This document shows positions 9,601-24,300 of a stretch of 64,000 nt of DNA, piece by piece. The stretch comes from Megaustenia siamemsis (taxonomy: Eukaryota > Mollusca > Gastropoda > Stylommatophora > Ariophantidae): the NCBI GenBank assembly GCA_032433765.1, contig JAVIAB010000046.1, forward strand, positions 66,493,681 through 66,557,680, read 5' to 3'. The notes beneath the pieces are model-generated. The model had not been told where the DNA came from and made no database searches. It saw only the letters and a list, made by a program, of their open reading frames with translations. The position numbers were made by a program, and so were the translations under genes. Numbering within the stretch: position 1 is the stretch's first letter; every line of letters starts with the position of its first letter.

Positions 9601-12600
9601 CTTGGTTGTCCCAGTTTATTGTTTGCATATATTGAGAGGAAATGAGACTATTTACCTTGACTCAATGGTCAGGTCCTAGAACCTGGAGTGAGCTTGGTTG
9701 TCCCAGTTTATTGTTTGCATATATTGAGAGGAAATGAGACTATTTACCTTGACTCAATGGTCAGGTCCTAGAACCTGGAGTGAGCTTGGTTGTCCCAGTT
9801 TATTGTTTGCATATATTGAGAGGAAATGAGACTATTTACCTTGACACAATGGTCAGGTCCTAGAACCTGGAGTGAGCTTGGCTGTCCCAGTTGTTTGCAT
9901 ATATTGAGAGGAAATGAGACTATTTACCTTGACACAATGGTCAGGTCCTAGAACCTGGAGTGAGCTTGGCTGTCCCAGTTGTTTGCATATATTGAGAGGA
10001 AATGAGACTATTTACCTTGACTCAATGGTCAGGTCCTAGAACCTGGAGTGAGCTGGCTGTCCCAGTTTATTGTTTGCATATATTGAGAGGAAATGAGACT
10101 ATTTACCTTGACTCAATGGTCAGGTCCTAGAACCTGGAGTGAGCTTGGCTGTCCCAGTTTATTGTTTGCATATATTGAGAGGAAATGAGACTATTTACCT
10201 TGACTCAATGGTCAGGTCCTAGAACCTGGAGTGAGCTTGGCTGTCCCAGTTGTTTGCATATATTGAGAGGAAATGAGACTATTTACCTTGACACAATGGT
10301 CAGGTCCTAGAACCTGGAGTGAGCTTGGCTGTCCCAGTTTATTGTTTGCATATATTGAGAGGAAATGAGACTATTTACCTTGACTCAATGGTCAGGTCCT
10401 AGAAACTGGAGTGAGCTTGGCTGTCCCAGTTTATTGTTTGCATATATTGAGAGGAAATGAGACTATTTACCTTGACACAATGGTCAGGTCCTGAGCTTGG
10501 CTGTCCCAATTGTTTGCATATATTGAGAGGAAATGAGACTATTTACCTTGACACAATGGTCAGGTCCTGAGCTTGGCTGTCCCAGTTTATTGTTTGCATA
10601 TATTGAGAGGAAATGAGACTATTTACCTTGACTCAATGGTCAGGTCCTAGAAACTGGAGTGAGCTTGGCTGTCCCAATTGTTTGCATATATTGAGAGGAA
10701 ATGAGACTATTTACCTTGACTCAATGGTCAGGTCCTGAGCTAGGCTGTCCCAGTTTATTGTTTGCATATATTGAGAGGAAATGAGACTATTTACCTTGAC
10801 ACAATGGTCAGGTCCTAGAACCTGGAGTGAGCTAGGCTGTCCCAGTTGTTTGCATATATTGAGAGGAAATGAGACTATTTACCTTGACTCAATGGTCAGG
10901 TCCTGAGCTTGGCTGTCCCAATTTATTGTTTGCATATATTGAGAGGAAATGAGACTATTTACCTTGACACAATGGTCAGGTCCTGAGCTAGGCTGTCCCA
11001 GTTGTTTGCATATATTGAGAGGAAATGAGACTATTTACCTTGACACAATGGTCAGGTCCTGAGCTAGGCTGTCCCAGTTGTTTGCATATATTGAGAGGAA
11101 ATGAGACTATTTACCTTGACACAATGGTCAGGTCCTGAGCTAGGCTGTCCCAGTTGTTTGCATATATTGAGAGGAAATGAGACTATTTACCTTGACTCAA
11201 TGGTCAGGTCCTGAGCTTGGCTGTCCCAATTTATTGTTTGCATATATTGAGAGGAAATGAGACTATTTACCTTGACACAATGGTCAGGTCCTGAGCTAGG
11301 CTGTCCCAGTTGTTTGCATATATTGAGAGGAAATGAGACTATTTACCTTGACACAATGGTCAGGTCCTGAGCTAGGCTGTCCCAATTGTTTGCATATATT
11401 GAGAGGAAATGAGACTATTTACCTTGACACAATGGTCAGGTCCTGAGCTTGGCTGTCCCAATTGTTTGCATATATTGAGAGGAAATGAGACTATTTACCT
11501 TGACTCAATGGTCAGGTCCTGAGCTTGGCTGTCCCAATTGTTTGCATATATTGAGAGGAAATGAGACTATTTACCTTGACTCAATGGTCAGGTCCTGAGC
11601 TTGGCTGTCCCAGTTTATTGTTTGCATATATTGAGAGGAAATGAGACTATTTACCTTGACTCAATGGTCAGGTCCTGAGCTTGGCTGTCCCAATTGTTTG
11701 CATATATTGAGAGGAAATGAGACTATTTACCTTGACTCAATGGTCAGGTCCTGAGCTTGGCTGTCCCAATTGTTTGCATATATTGAGAGGAAATGAGACT
11801 ATTTACCTTGACTCAATGGTCAGGTCCTGAGCTTGGCTGTCCCAATTGTTTGCATATATTGAGAGGAAATGAGACTATTTACCTTGACTCAATGGTCAGG
11901 TCCTGAGCTTGGCTGTCCCAATTGTTTGCATATATTGAGAGGAAATGAGACTATTTACCTTGACTCAATGGTCAGGTCCTGAGCTTGGCTGTCCCAGTTT
12001 ATTGTTTGCATATATTGAGAGGAAATGAGACTATTTACCTTGACACAATGGTCAGGTCCTGAGCTTGGCTGTCCCAATTGTTTGCATATATTGAGAGGAA
12101 ATGAGACTATTTACCTTGACTCAATGGTCAGGTCCTGAGCTTGGCTGTCCCAATTGTTTGCATATATTGAGAGGAAATGAGACTATTTACCTTGACTCAA
12201 TGGTCAGGTCCTGAGCTTGGCTGTCCCAGTTGTTTGCATATATTGAGAGGAAATGAGACTATTTACCTTGACTCAATGGTCAGGTCCTGAGCTAGGCTGT
12301 CCCAGTTGTTTGCATATATTGAGAGGAAATGAGACTATTTACCTTGACTCAATGGTCAGGTCCTGAGCTTGGCTGTCCCAATTGTTTGCATATATTGAGA
12401 GGAAATGAGACTATTTACCTTGACTCAATGGTCAGGTCCTGAGCTAGGCTGTCCCAGTTGTTTGCATATATTGAGAGGAAATGAGACTATTTACCTTGAC
12501 TCAATGGTCAGGTCCTGAGCTAGGCTGTCCCAGTTGTTTGCATATATTGAGAGGAAATGAGACTATTTACCTTGACTCAATGGTCAGGTCCTGAGCTTGG

Positions 12601-14283
12601 CTGTCCCAGTTGTTTGCATATATTGAGAGGAAATGAGACTATTTACCTTGACTCAATGGTCAGGTCCTGAGCTTGGCTGTCCCAATTGTTTGCATATATT
12701 GAGAGGAAATGAGACTATTTACCTTGACTCAATGGTCAGGTCCTGAGCTTGGCTGTCCCAATTGTTTGCATATATTGAGAGGAAATGAGACTATTTACCT
12801 TGACACAATGGTCAGGTCCTGAGCTTGGCTGTCCCAGTTGTTTGCATATATTGAGAGGAAATGAGACTATTTACCTTGACTCAATGGTCAGGTCCTGAGC
12901 TTGGCTGTCCCAGTTGTTTGCATATATTGAGAGGAAATGAGACTATTTACCTTGACTCAATGGTCAGGTCCTGAGCTAGGCTGTCCCAGTTTATTGTTTG
13001 CATATATTGAGAGGAAATGAGACTATTTACCTTGACTCAATGGTCAGGTCCTGAGCTTGGCTGTCCCAATTGTTTGCATATATTGAGAGGAAATGAGACT
13101 ATTTACCTTGACTCAATGGTCAGGTCCTGAGCTAGGCTGTCCCAGTTTATTGTTTGCATATATTGAGAGGAAATGAGACTATTTACCTTGACACAATGGT
13201 CAGGTCCTAGAACCTGGAGTGAGCTTGGCTGTCCCAGTTGTTTGCATATATTGAGAGGAAATGAGACTATTTACCTTGACACAATGGTCAGGTCCTGAGC
13301 TTGGCTGTCCCAATTGTTTGCATATATTGAGAGGAAATGAGACTATTTACCTTGACACAATGGTCAGGTCATAGAACCTGGAGTGAGCTTGGCTGTCCCA
13401 GTTGTTTGCATATATTGAGAGGAAATGAGACTATTTACCTTGACACAATGGTCAGGTCCTGAGCTTGGCTGTCCCAATTGTTTGCATATATTGAGAGGAA
13501 ATGAGACTATTTACCTTGACACAATGGTCAGGTCATAGAACCTGGAGTGAGCTTGGCTGTCCCAGTTGTTTGCATATATTGAGAGGAAATGAGACTATTT
13601 ACCTTGACTCAATGGTCAGGTCCTGAGCTTGGCTGTCCCAGTTGTTTGCATATATTGAGAGGAAATGAGACTATTTACCTTGACTCAATGGTCAGGTCCT
13701 GAGCTTGGCTGTCCCAATTGTTTGCATATATTGAGAGGAAATGAGACTATTTACCTTGACACAATGGTCAGGTCCTGAGCTAGGCTGTCCCAATTGTTTG
13801 CATATATTGAGAGGAAATGAGACTATTTACCTTGACTCAATGGTCAGGTCCTGAGCTAGGCTGTCCCAATTGTTTGCATATATTGAGAGGAAATGAGACT
13901 ATTTACCTTGACACAATGGTCAGGTCCTGAGCTAGGCTGTCCCAGTTGTTTGCATATATTGAGAGGAAATGAGACTATTTACCTTGACACAATGGTCAGG
14001 TCCTAGAACCTGGAGTGAGCTTGGCTGTCCCAGTTGTTTGCATATATTGAGAGGAAATGAGACTATTTACCTTGACTCAATGGTCAGGTCCTAGAACCTG
14101 GAGTGAGCTTGGCTGTCCCAGTTGTTTGCATATATTGAGAGGAAATGAGACTATTTACCTTGACACAATGGTCAGGTCCTAGAACCTGGAGTGAGCTAGG
14201 CTGTCCCAGTTGTTTGCATATATTGAGAGGAAATGAGACTATTTACCTTGACTCAATGGTCAGGTCCTAGAACCTGGAGTGAG
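9601..14283. repeat. Higher-order block copy B, 4,683 bp
   Basis: Begins with the CTTGGTTGTCC triplet at 9601 and repeats copy A monomer by monomer for about 3.4 kb. It then has about 1.2 kb not present in A (about 12,960-14,280), in which full-length monomers alternate with short ones. That extra part carries GGTCATAGAACC markers at 13370 and 13534, spaced 164 bp (88+76). The next CTTGGTTGTCC monomer, at 14284, opens copy C. Confidence 0.85.
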
Positions 14284-17200
14284 CTTGGTTGTCCCAGTTT
14301 ATTGTTTGCATATATTGAGAGGAAATGAGACTATTTACCTTGACTCAATGGTCAGGTCCTAGAACCTGGAGTGAGCTTGGTTGTCCCAGTTTATTGTTTG
14401 CATATATTGAGAGGAAATGAGACTATTTACCTTGACACAATGGTCAGGTCCTAGAACCTGGAGTGAGCTTGGCTGTCCCAGTTGTTTGCATATATTGAGA
14501 GGAAATGAGACTATTTACCTTGACACAATGGTCAGGTCCTAGAACCTGGAGTGAGCTTGGCTGTCCCAGTTGTTTGCATATATTGAGAGGAAATGAGACT
14601 ATTTACCTTGACTCAATGGTCAGGTCCTAGAACCTGGAGTGAGCTTGGCTGTCCCAGTTATTGTTTGCATATATTGAGAGGAAATGAGACTATTTACCTT
14701 GACTCAATGGTCAGGTCCTAGAACCTGGAGTGAGCTTGGCTGTCCCAGTTTATTGTTTGCATATATTGAGAGGAAATGAGACTATTTACCTTGACTCAAT
14801 GGTCAGGTCCTAGAACCTGGAGTGAGCTTGGCTGTCCCAGTTGTTTGCATATATTGAGAGGAAATGAGACTATTTACCTTGACACAATGGTCAGGTCCTA
14901 GAACCTGGAGTGAGCTTGGCTGTCCCAGTTTATTGTTTGCATATATTGAGAGGAAATGAGACTATTTACCTTGACTCAATGGTCAGGTCCTAGAAACTGG
15001 AGTGAGCTTGGCTGTCCCAGTTTATTGTTTGCATATATTGAGAGGAAATGAGACTATTTACCTTGACACAATGGTCAGGTCCTGAGCTTGGCTGTCCCAA
15101 TTGTTTGCATATATTGAGAGGAAATGAGACTATTTACCTTGACACAATGGTCAGGTCCTGAGCTTGGCTGTCCCAGTTTATTGTTTGCATATATTGAGAG
15201 GAAATGAGACTATTTACCTTGACTCAATGGTCAGGTCCTAGAAACTGGAGTGAGCTTGGCTGTCCCAATTGTTTGCATATATTGAGAGGAAATGAGACTA
15301 TTTACCTTGACTCAATGGTCAGGTCCTGAGCTAGGCTGTCCCAGTTTATTGTTTGCATATATTGAGAGGAAATGAGACTATTTACCTTGACACAATGGTC
15401 AGGTCCTAGAACCTGGAGTGAGCTAGGCTGTCCCAGTTGTTTGCATATATTGAGAGGAAATGAGACTATTTACCTTGACTCAATGGTCAGGTCCTGAGCT
15501 TGGCTGTCCCATTTATTGTTTGCATATATTGAGAGGAAATGAGACTATTTACCTTGACACAATGGTCAGGTCCTGAGCTAGGCTGTCCCAGTTGTTTGCA
15601 TATATTGAGAGGAAATGAGACTATTTACCTTGACACAATGGTCAGGTCCTGAGCTAGGCTGTCCCAGTTGTTTGCATATATTGAGAGGAAATGAGACTAT
15701 TTACCTTGACACAATGGTCAGGTCCTGAGCTAGGCTGTCCCAGTTGTTTGCATATATTGAGAGGAAATGAGACTATTTACCTTGACTCAATGGTCAGGTC
15801 CTGAGCTAGGCTGTCCCAGTTGTTTGCATATATTGAGAGGAAATGAGACTATTTACCTTGACTCAATGGTCAGGTCCTGAGCTTGGCTGTCCCAATTTAT
15901 TGTTTGCATATATTGAGAGGAAATGAGACTATTTACCTTGACACAATGGTCAGGTCCTGAGCTAGGCTGTCCCAGTTGTTTGCATATATTGAGAGGAAAT
16001 GAGACTATTTACCTTGACACAATGGTCAGGTCCTGAGCTAGGCTGTCCCAATTGTTTGCATATATTGAGAGGAAATGAGACTATTTACCTTGACACAATG
16101 GTCAGGTCCTGAGCTTGGCTGTCCCAATTGTTTGCATATATTGAGAGGAAATGAGACTATTTACCTTGACTCAATGGTCAGGTCCTGAGCTTGGCTGTCC
16201 CAATTGTTTGCATATATTGAGAGGAAATGAGACTATTTACCTTGACTCAATGGTCAGGTCCTGAGCTTGGCTGTCCCAGTTTATTGTTTGCATATATTGA
16301 GAGGAAATGAGACTATTTACCTTGACTCAATGGTCAGGTCCTGAGCTTGGCTGTCCCAATTGTTTGCATATATTGAGAGGAAATGAGACTATTTACCTTG
16401 ACTCAATGGTCAGGTCCTGAGCTTGGCTGTCCCAATTGTTTGCATATATTGAGAGGAAATGAGACTATTTACCTTGACTCAATGGTCAGGTCCTGAGCTT
16501 GGCTGTCCCAATTGTTTGCATATATTGAGAGGAAATGAGACTATTTACCTTGACTCAATGGTCAGGTCCTGAGCTTGGCTGTCCCAATTGTTTGCATATA
16601 TTGAGAGGAAATGAGACTATTTACCTTGACTCAATGGTCAGGTCCTGAGCTTGGCTGTCCCAGTTTATTGTTTGCATATATTGAGAGGAAATGAGACTAT
16701 TTACCTTGACTCAATGGTCAGGTCCTGAGCTTGGCTGTCCCAATTGTTTGCATATATTGAGAGGAAATGAGACTATTTACCTTGACTCAATGGTCAGGTC
16801 CTGAGCTTGGCTGTCCCAATTGTTTGCATATATTGAGAGGAAATGAGACTATTTACCTTGACTCAATGGTCAGGTCCTGAGCTTGGCTGTCCCAATTGTT
16901 TGCATATATTGAGAGGAAATGAGACTATTTACCTTGACTCAATGGTCAGGTCCTGAGCTTGGCTGTCCCAGTTGTTTGCATATATTGAGAGGAAATGAGA
17001 CTATTTACCTTGACTCAATGGTCAGGTCCTGAGCTAGGCTGTCCCAGTTGTTTGCATATATTGAGAGGAAATGAGACTATTTACCTTGACTCAATGGTCA
17101 GGTCCTGAGCTTGGCTGTCCCAATTGTTTGCATATATTGAGAGGAAATGAGACTATTTACCTTGACTCAATGGTCAGGTCCTGAGCTTGGCTGTCCCAGT

Positions 17201-18350
17201 TGTTTGCATATATTGAGAGGAAATGAGACTATTTACCTTGACTCAATGGTCAGGTCCTGAGCTAGGCTGTCCCAGTTGTTTGCATATATTGAGAGGAAAT
17301 GAGACTATTTACCTTGACTCAATGGTCAGGTCCTGAGCTTGGCTGTCCCAGTTGTTTGCATATATTGAGAGGAAATGAGACTATTTACCTTGACTCAATG
17401 GTCAGGTCCTGAGCTTGGCTGTCCCAATTGTTTGCATATATTGAGAGGAAATGAGACTATTTACCTTGACTCAATGGTCAGGTCCTGAGCTTGGCTGTCC
17501 CAATTGTTTGCATATATTGAGAGGAAATGAGACTATTTACCTTGACACAATGGTCAGGTCCTGAGCTTGGCTGTCCCAGTTGTTTGCATATATTGAGAGG
17601 AAATGAGACTATTTACCTTGACTCAATGGTCAGGTCCTGAGCTTGGCTGTCCCAGTTGTTTGCATATATTGAGAGGAAATGAGACTATTTACCTTGACTC
17701 AATGGTCAGGTCCTGAGCTAGGCTGTCCCAGTTTATTGTTTGCATATATTGAGAGGAAATGAGACTATTTACCTTGACTCAATGGTCAGGTCCTGAGCTT
17801 GGCTGTCCCAATTGTTTGCATATATTGAGAGGAAATGAGACTATTTACCTTGACTCAATGGTCAGGTCCTGAGCTAGGCTGTCCCAGTTATTGTTTGCAT
17901 ATATTGAGAGGAAATGAGACTATTTACCTTGACACAATGGTCAGGTCCTAGAACCTGGAGTGAGCTTGGCTGTCCCAGTTGTTTGCATATATTGAGAGGA
18001 AATGAGACTATTTACCTTGACACAATGGTCAGGTCCTGAGCTTGGCTGTCCCAATTGTTTGCATATATTGAGAGGAAATGAGACTATTTACCTTGACACA
18101 ATGGTCAGGTCCTAGAACCTGGAGTGAGCTTGGCTGTCCCAGTTGTTTGCATATATTGAGAGGAAATGAGACTATTTACCTTGACTCAATGGTCAGGTCC
18201 TGAGCTTGGCTGTCCCAATTGTTTGCATATATTGAGAGGAAATGAGACTATTTACCTTGACACAATGGTCAGGTCATAGAACCTGGAGTGAGCTTGGCTG
18301 TCCCAGTTGTTTGCATATATTGAGAGGAAATGAGACTATTTACCTTGACA
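14284..18350. repeat. Higher-order block copy C (approximate right end)
   Basis: Opens with two CTTGGTTGTCC monomers instead of three. The GAAACTGG marker follows at 14993, 709 bp in, which equals copy A minus one 92-bp monomer and one base (the CCCAGTTATTG monomer at about 14656). Distinctive monomers are CCCATTTATTG at 15508 and CCCAATTTATTG at about 15891. The tail (17.9-18.3 kb) again alternates long and short monomers and carries GGTCATAGAACC at 18275. The right end is uncertain because the following short-monomer domain has no sharp boundary. Confidence 0.75.
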
Positions 18351-21300
18351 CAATGGTCAGGTCCTGAGCTTGGCTGTCCCAGTTGTTTGCATATATTGAG
18401 AGGAAATGAGACTATTTACCTTGACTCAATGGTCAGGTCCTGAGCTTGGCTGTCCCAATTGTTTGCATATATTGAGAGGAAATGAGACTATTTACCTTGA
18501 CACAATGGTCAGGTCCTGAGCTAGGCTGTCCCAATTGTTTGCATATATTGAGAGGAAATGAGACTATTTACCTTGACTCAATGGTCAGGTCCTGAGCTAG
18601 GCTGTCCCAATTGTTTGCATATATTGAGAGGAAATGAGACTATTTACCTTGACACAATGGTCAGGTCCTGAGCTAGGCTGTCCCAGTTGTTTGCATATAT
18701 TGAGAGGAAATGAGACTATTTACCTTGACACAATGGTCAGGTCCTAGAACCTGGAGTGAGCTAGGCTGTCCCAGTTGTTTGCATATATTGAGAGGAAATG
18801 AGACTATTTACCTTGACACAATGGTCAGGTCCTGAGCTAGGCTGTCCCAGTTGTTTGCATATATTGAGAGGAAATGAGACTATTTACCTTGACACAATGG
18901 TCAGGTCCTGAGCTAGGCTGTCCCAGTTGTTTGCATATATTGAGAGGAAATGAGACTATTTACCTTGACACAATGGTCAGGTCCTGAGCTAGGCTGTCCC
19001 AGTTGTTTGCATATATTGAGAGGAAATGAGACTATTTACCTTGACTCAATGGTCAGGTCCTGAGCTTGGCTGTCCCAGTTGTTTGCATATATTGAGAGGA
19101 AATGAGACTATTTACCTTGACACAATGGTCAGGTCCTGAGCTTGGCTGTCCCAGTTGTTTGCATATATTGAGAGGAAATGAGACTATTTACCTTGACTCA
19201 ATGGTCAGGTCCTGAGCTTGGCTGTCCCAGTTTTGTTTGCATATATTGAGAGGAAATGAGACTATTTACCTTGACACAATGGTCAGGTCCTAGAACCTGG
19301 AGTGAGCTAGGCTGTCCCAGTTGTTTGCATATATTGAGAGGAAATGAGACTATTTACCTTGACACAATGGTCAGGTCCTGAGCTTGGCTGTCCCAGTTTA
19401 TTGTTTGCATATATTGAGAGGAAATGAGACTATTTACCTTGACACAATGGTCAGGTCCTGAGCTAGGCTGTCCCAGTTGTTTGCATATATTGAGAGGAAA
19501 TGAGACTATTTACCTTGACACAATGGTCAGGTCCTGAGCTAGGCTGTCCCAGTTGTTTGCATATATTGAGAGGAAATGAGACTATTTACCTTGACTCAAT
19601 GGTCAGGTCCTGAGCTTGGCTGTCCCAGTTTATTGTTTGCATATATTGAGAGGAAATGAGACTATTTACCTTGACACAATGGTCAGGTCCTGAGCTAGGC
19701 TGTCCCAGTTGTTTGCATATATTGAGAGGAAATGAGACTATTTACCTTGACACAATGGTCAGGTCCTGAGCTAGGCTGTCCCAGTTGTTTGCATATATTG
19801 AGAGGAAATGAGACTATTTACCTTGACACAATGGTCAGGTCCTGAGCTTGGCTGTCCCAGTTTATTGTTTGCATATATTGAGAGGAAATGAGACTATTTA
19901 CCTTGACACAATGGTCAGGTCCTGAGCTAGGCTGTCCCAGTTGTTTGCATATATTGAGAGGAAATGAGACTATTTACCTTGACACAATGGTCAGGTCCTG
20001 AGCTTGGCTGTCCCAGTTTATTGTTTGCATATATTGAGAGGAAATGAGACTATTTACCTTGACACAATGGTCAGGTCCTAGAACCTGGAGTGAGCTTGGC
20101 TGTCCCAGTTTATTGTTTGCATATATTGAGAGGAAATGAGACTATTTACCTTGACACAATGGTCAGGTCCTGAGCTTGGCTGTCCCAGTTGTTTGCATAT
20201 ATTGAGAGGAAATGAGACTATTTACCTTGACACAATGGTCAGGTCCTGAGCTTGGCTGTCCCAATTGTTTGCATATATTGAGAGGAAATGAGACTATTTA
20301 CCTTGACACAATGGTCAGGTCATAGAACCTGGAGTGAGCTTGGCTGTCCCAGTTGTTTGCATATATTGAGAGGAAATGAGACTATTTACCTTGACACAAT
20401 GGTCAGGTCCTGAGCTTGGCTGTCCCAATTGTTTGCATATATTGAGAGGAAATGAGACTATTTACCTTGACACAATGGTCAGGTCCTAGAACCTGGAGTG
20501 AGCTTGGCTGTCCCAGTTGTTTGCATATATTGAGAGGAAATGAGACTATTTACCTTGACTCAATGGTCAGGTCCTGAGCTTGGCTGTCCCAGTTGTTTGC
20601 ATATATTGAGAGGAAATGAGACTATTTACCTTGACTCAATGGTCAGGTCCTGAGCTTGGCTGTCCCAATTGTTTGCATATATTGAGAGGAAATGAGACTA
20701 TTTACCTTGACACAATGGTCAGGTCCTGAGCTAGGCTGTCCCAATTGTTTGCATATATTGAGAGGAAATGAGACTATTTACCTTGACTCAATGGTCAGGT
20801 CCTGAGCTAGGCTGTCCCAATTGTTTGCATATATTGAGAGGAAATGAGACTATTTACCTTGACACAATGGTCAGGTCCTGAGCTAGGCTGTCCCAGTTGT
20901 TTGCATATATTGAGAGGAAATGAGACTATTTACCTTGACACAATGGTCAGGTCCTGAGCTAGGCTGTCCCAATTGTTTGCATATATTGAGAGGAAATGAG
21001 ACTATTTACCTTGACACAATGGTCAGGTCCTGAGCTTGGCTGTCCCAATTGTTTGCATATATTGAGAGGAAATGAGACTATTTACCTTGACACAATGGTC
21101 AGGTCCTGAGCTAGGCTGTCCCAATTGTTTGCATATATTGAGAGGAAATGAGACTATTTACCTTGACTCAATGGTCAGGTCCTGAGCTAGGCTGTCCCAA
21201 TTGTTTGCATATATTGAGAGGAAATGAGACTATTTACCTTGACACAATGGTCAGGTCCTGAGCTTGGCTGTCCCAGTTTATTGTTTGCATATATTGAGAG

Positions 21301-24300
21301 GAAATGAGACTATTTACCTTGACACAATGGTCAGGTCATAGAACCTGGAGTGAGCTTGGCTGTCCCAGTTATTGTTTGCATATATTGAGAGGAAATGAGA
21401 CTATTTACCTTGACACAATGGTCAGGTCCTGAGCTAGGCTGTCCCAGTTGTTTGCATATATTGAGAGGAAATGAGACTATTTACCTTGACACAATGGTCA
21501 GGTCCTAGAACCTGGAGTGAGCTAGGCTGTCCCAGTTGTTTGCATATATTGAGAGGAAATGAGACTATTTACCTTGACACAATGGTCAGGTCCTGAGCTA
21601 GGCTGTCCCAGTTGTTTGCATATATTGAGAGGAAATGAGACTATTTACCTTGACACAATGGTCAGGTCCTGAGCTAGGCTGTCCCAGTTGTTTGCATATA
21701 TTGAGAGGAAATGAGACTATTTACCTTGACACAATGGTCAGGTCCTGAGCTAGGCTGTCCCAGTTGTTTGCATATATTGAGAGGAAATGAGACTATTTAC
21801 CTTGACTCAATGGTCAGGTCCTGAGCTTGGCTGTCCCAGTTGTTTGCATATATTGAGAGGAAATGAGACTATTTACCTTGACACAATGGTCAGGTCCTGA
21901 GCTTGGCTGTCCCAGTTGTTTGCATATATTGAGAGGAAATGAGACTATTTACCTTGACTCAATGGTCAGGTCCTGAGCTTGGCTGTCCCAGTTTATTGTT
22001 TGCATATATTGAGAGGAAATGAGACTATTTACCTTGACACAATGGTCAGGTCCTAGAACCTGGAGTGAGCTAGGCTGTCCCAGTTGTTTGCATATATTGA
22101 GAGGAAATGAGACTATTTACCTTGACACAATGGTCAGGTCCTGAGCTTGGCTGTCCCAGTTTATTGTTTGCATATATTGAGAGGAAATGAGACTATTTAC
22201 CTTGACACAATGGTCAGGTCCTGAGCTAGGCTGTCCCAGTTGTTTGCATATATTGAGAGGAAATGAGACTATTTACCTTGACACAATGGTCAGGTCCTGA
22301 GCTAGGCTGTCCCAGTTGTTTGCATATATTGAGAGGAAATGAGACTATTTACCTTGACTCAATGGTCAGGTCCTGAGCTTGGCTGTCCCAGTTTATTGTT
22401 TGCATATATTGAGAGGAAATGAGACTATTTACCTTGACTCAATGGTCAGGTCCTGAGCTTGGCTGTCCCAGTTTATTGTTTGCATATATTGAGAGGAAAT
22501 GAGACTATTTACCTTGACACAATGGTCAGGTCCTGAGCTAGGCTGTCCCAGTTGTTTGCATATATTGAGAGGAAATGAGACTATTTACCTTGACACAATG
22601 GTCAGGTCCTGAGCTTGGCTGTCCCAGTTTATTGTTTGCATATATTGAGAGGAAATGAGACTATTTACCTTGACACAATGGTCAGGTCCTGAGCTAGGCT
22701 GTCCCAGTTGTTTGCATATATTGAGAGGAAATGAGACTATTTACCTTGACACAATGGTCAGGTCCTGAGCTAGGCTGTCCCAGTTGTTTGCATATATTGA
22801 GAGGAAATGAGACTATTTACCTTGACTCAATGGTCAGGTCCTGAGCTTGGCTGTCCCAGTTTATTGTTTGCATATATTGAGAGGAAATGAGACTATTTAC
22901 CTTGACACAATGGTCAGGTCCTGAGCTTGGCTGTCCCAGTTTATTGTTTGCATATATTGAGAGGAAATGAGACTATTTACCTTGACACAATGGTCAGGTC
23001 ATAGAACCTGGAGTGAGCTTGGCTGTCCCAGTTTATTGTTTGCATATATTGAGAGGAAATGAGACTATTTACCTTGACACAATGGTCAGGTCCTGAGCTT
23101 GGCTGTCCCAGTTTATTGTTTGCATATATTGAGAGGAAATGAGACTATTTACCTTGACACAATGGTCAGGTCCTGAGCTTGGCTGTCCCAGTTTATTGTT
23201 TGCATATATTGAGAGGAAATGAGACTATTTACCTTGACACAATGGTCAGGTCCTGAGCTTGGCTGTCCCAGTTTATTGTTTGCATATATTGAGAGGAAAT
23301 GAGACTATTTACCTTGACACAATGGTCAGGTCCTGAGCTTGGCTGTCCCAGTTTATTGTTTGCATATATTGAGAGGAAATGAGACTATTTACCTTGACAC
23401 AATGGTCAGGTCCTGAGCTTGGCTGTCCCAGTTTATTGTTTGCATATATTGAGAGGAAATGAGACTATTTACCTTGACTCAATGGTCAGGTCCTGAGCTA
23501 GGCTGTCCCAGTTGTTTGCATATATTGAGAGGAAATGAGACTATTTACCTTGACTCAATGGTCAGGTCCTGAGCTTGGCTGTCCCAGTTGTTTGCATATA
23601 TTGAGAGGAAATGAGACTATTTACCTTGACTCAATGGTCAGGTCCTGAGCTAGGCTGTCCCAGTTTATTGTTTGCATATATTGAGAGGAAATGAGACTAT
23701 TTACCTTGACTCAATGGTCAGGTCCTGAGCTAGGCTGTCCCAGTTGTTTGCATATATTGAGAGGAAATGAGACTATTTACCTTGACTCAATGGTCAGGTC
23801 CTGAGCTTGGCTGTCCCAGTTGTTTGCATATATTGAGAGGAAATGAGACTATTTACCTTGACTCAATGGTCAGGTCCTGAGCTAGGCTGTCCCAGTTTAT
23901 TGTTTGCATATATTGAGAGGAAATGAGACTATTTACCTTGACTCAATGGTCAGGTCCTGAGCTAGGCTGTCCCAGTTTATTGTTTGCATATATTGAGAGG
24001 AAATGAGACTATTTACCTTGACACAATGGTCAGGTCCTGAGCTAGGCTGTCCCAGTTGTTTGCATATATTGAGAGGAAATGAGACTATTTACCTTGACTC
24101 AATGGTCAGGTCCTGAGCTAGGCTGTCCCAGTTTATTGTTTGCATATATTGAGAGGAAATGAGACTATTTACCTTGACTCAATGGTCAGGTCCTGAGCTT
24201 GGCTGTCCCAATTGTTTGCATATATTGAGAGGAAATGAGACTATTTACCTTGACTCAATGGTCAGGTCCTGAGCTAGGCTGTCCCAGTTGTTTGCATATA

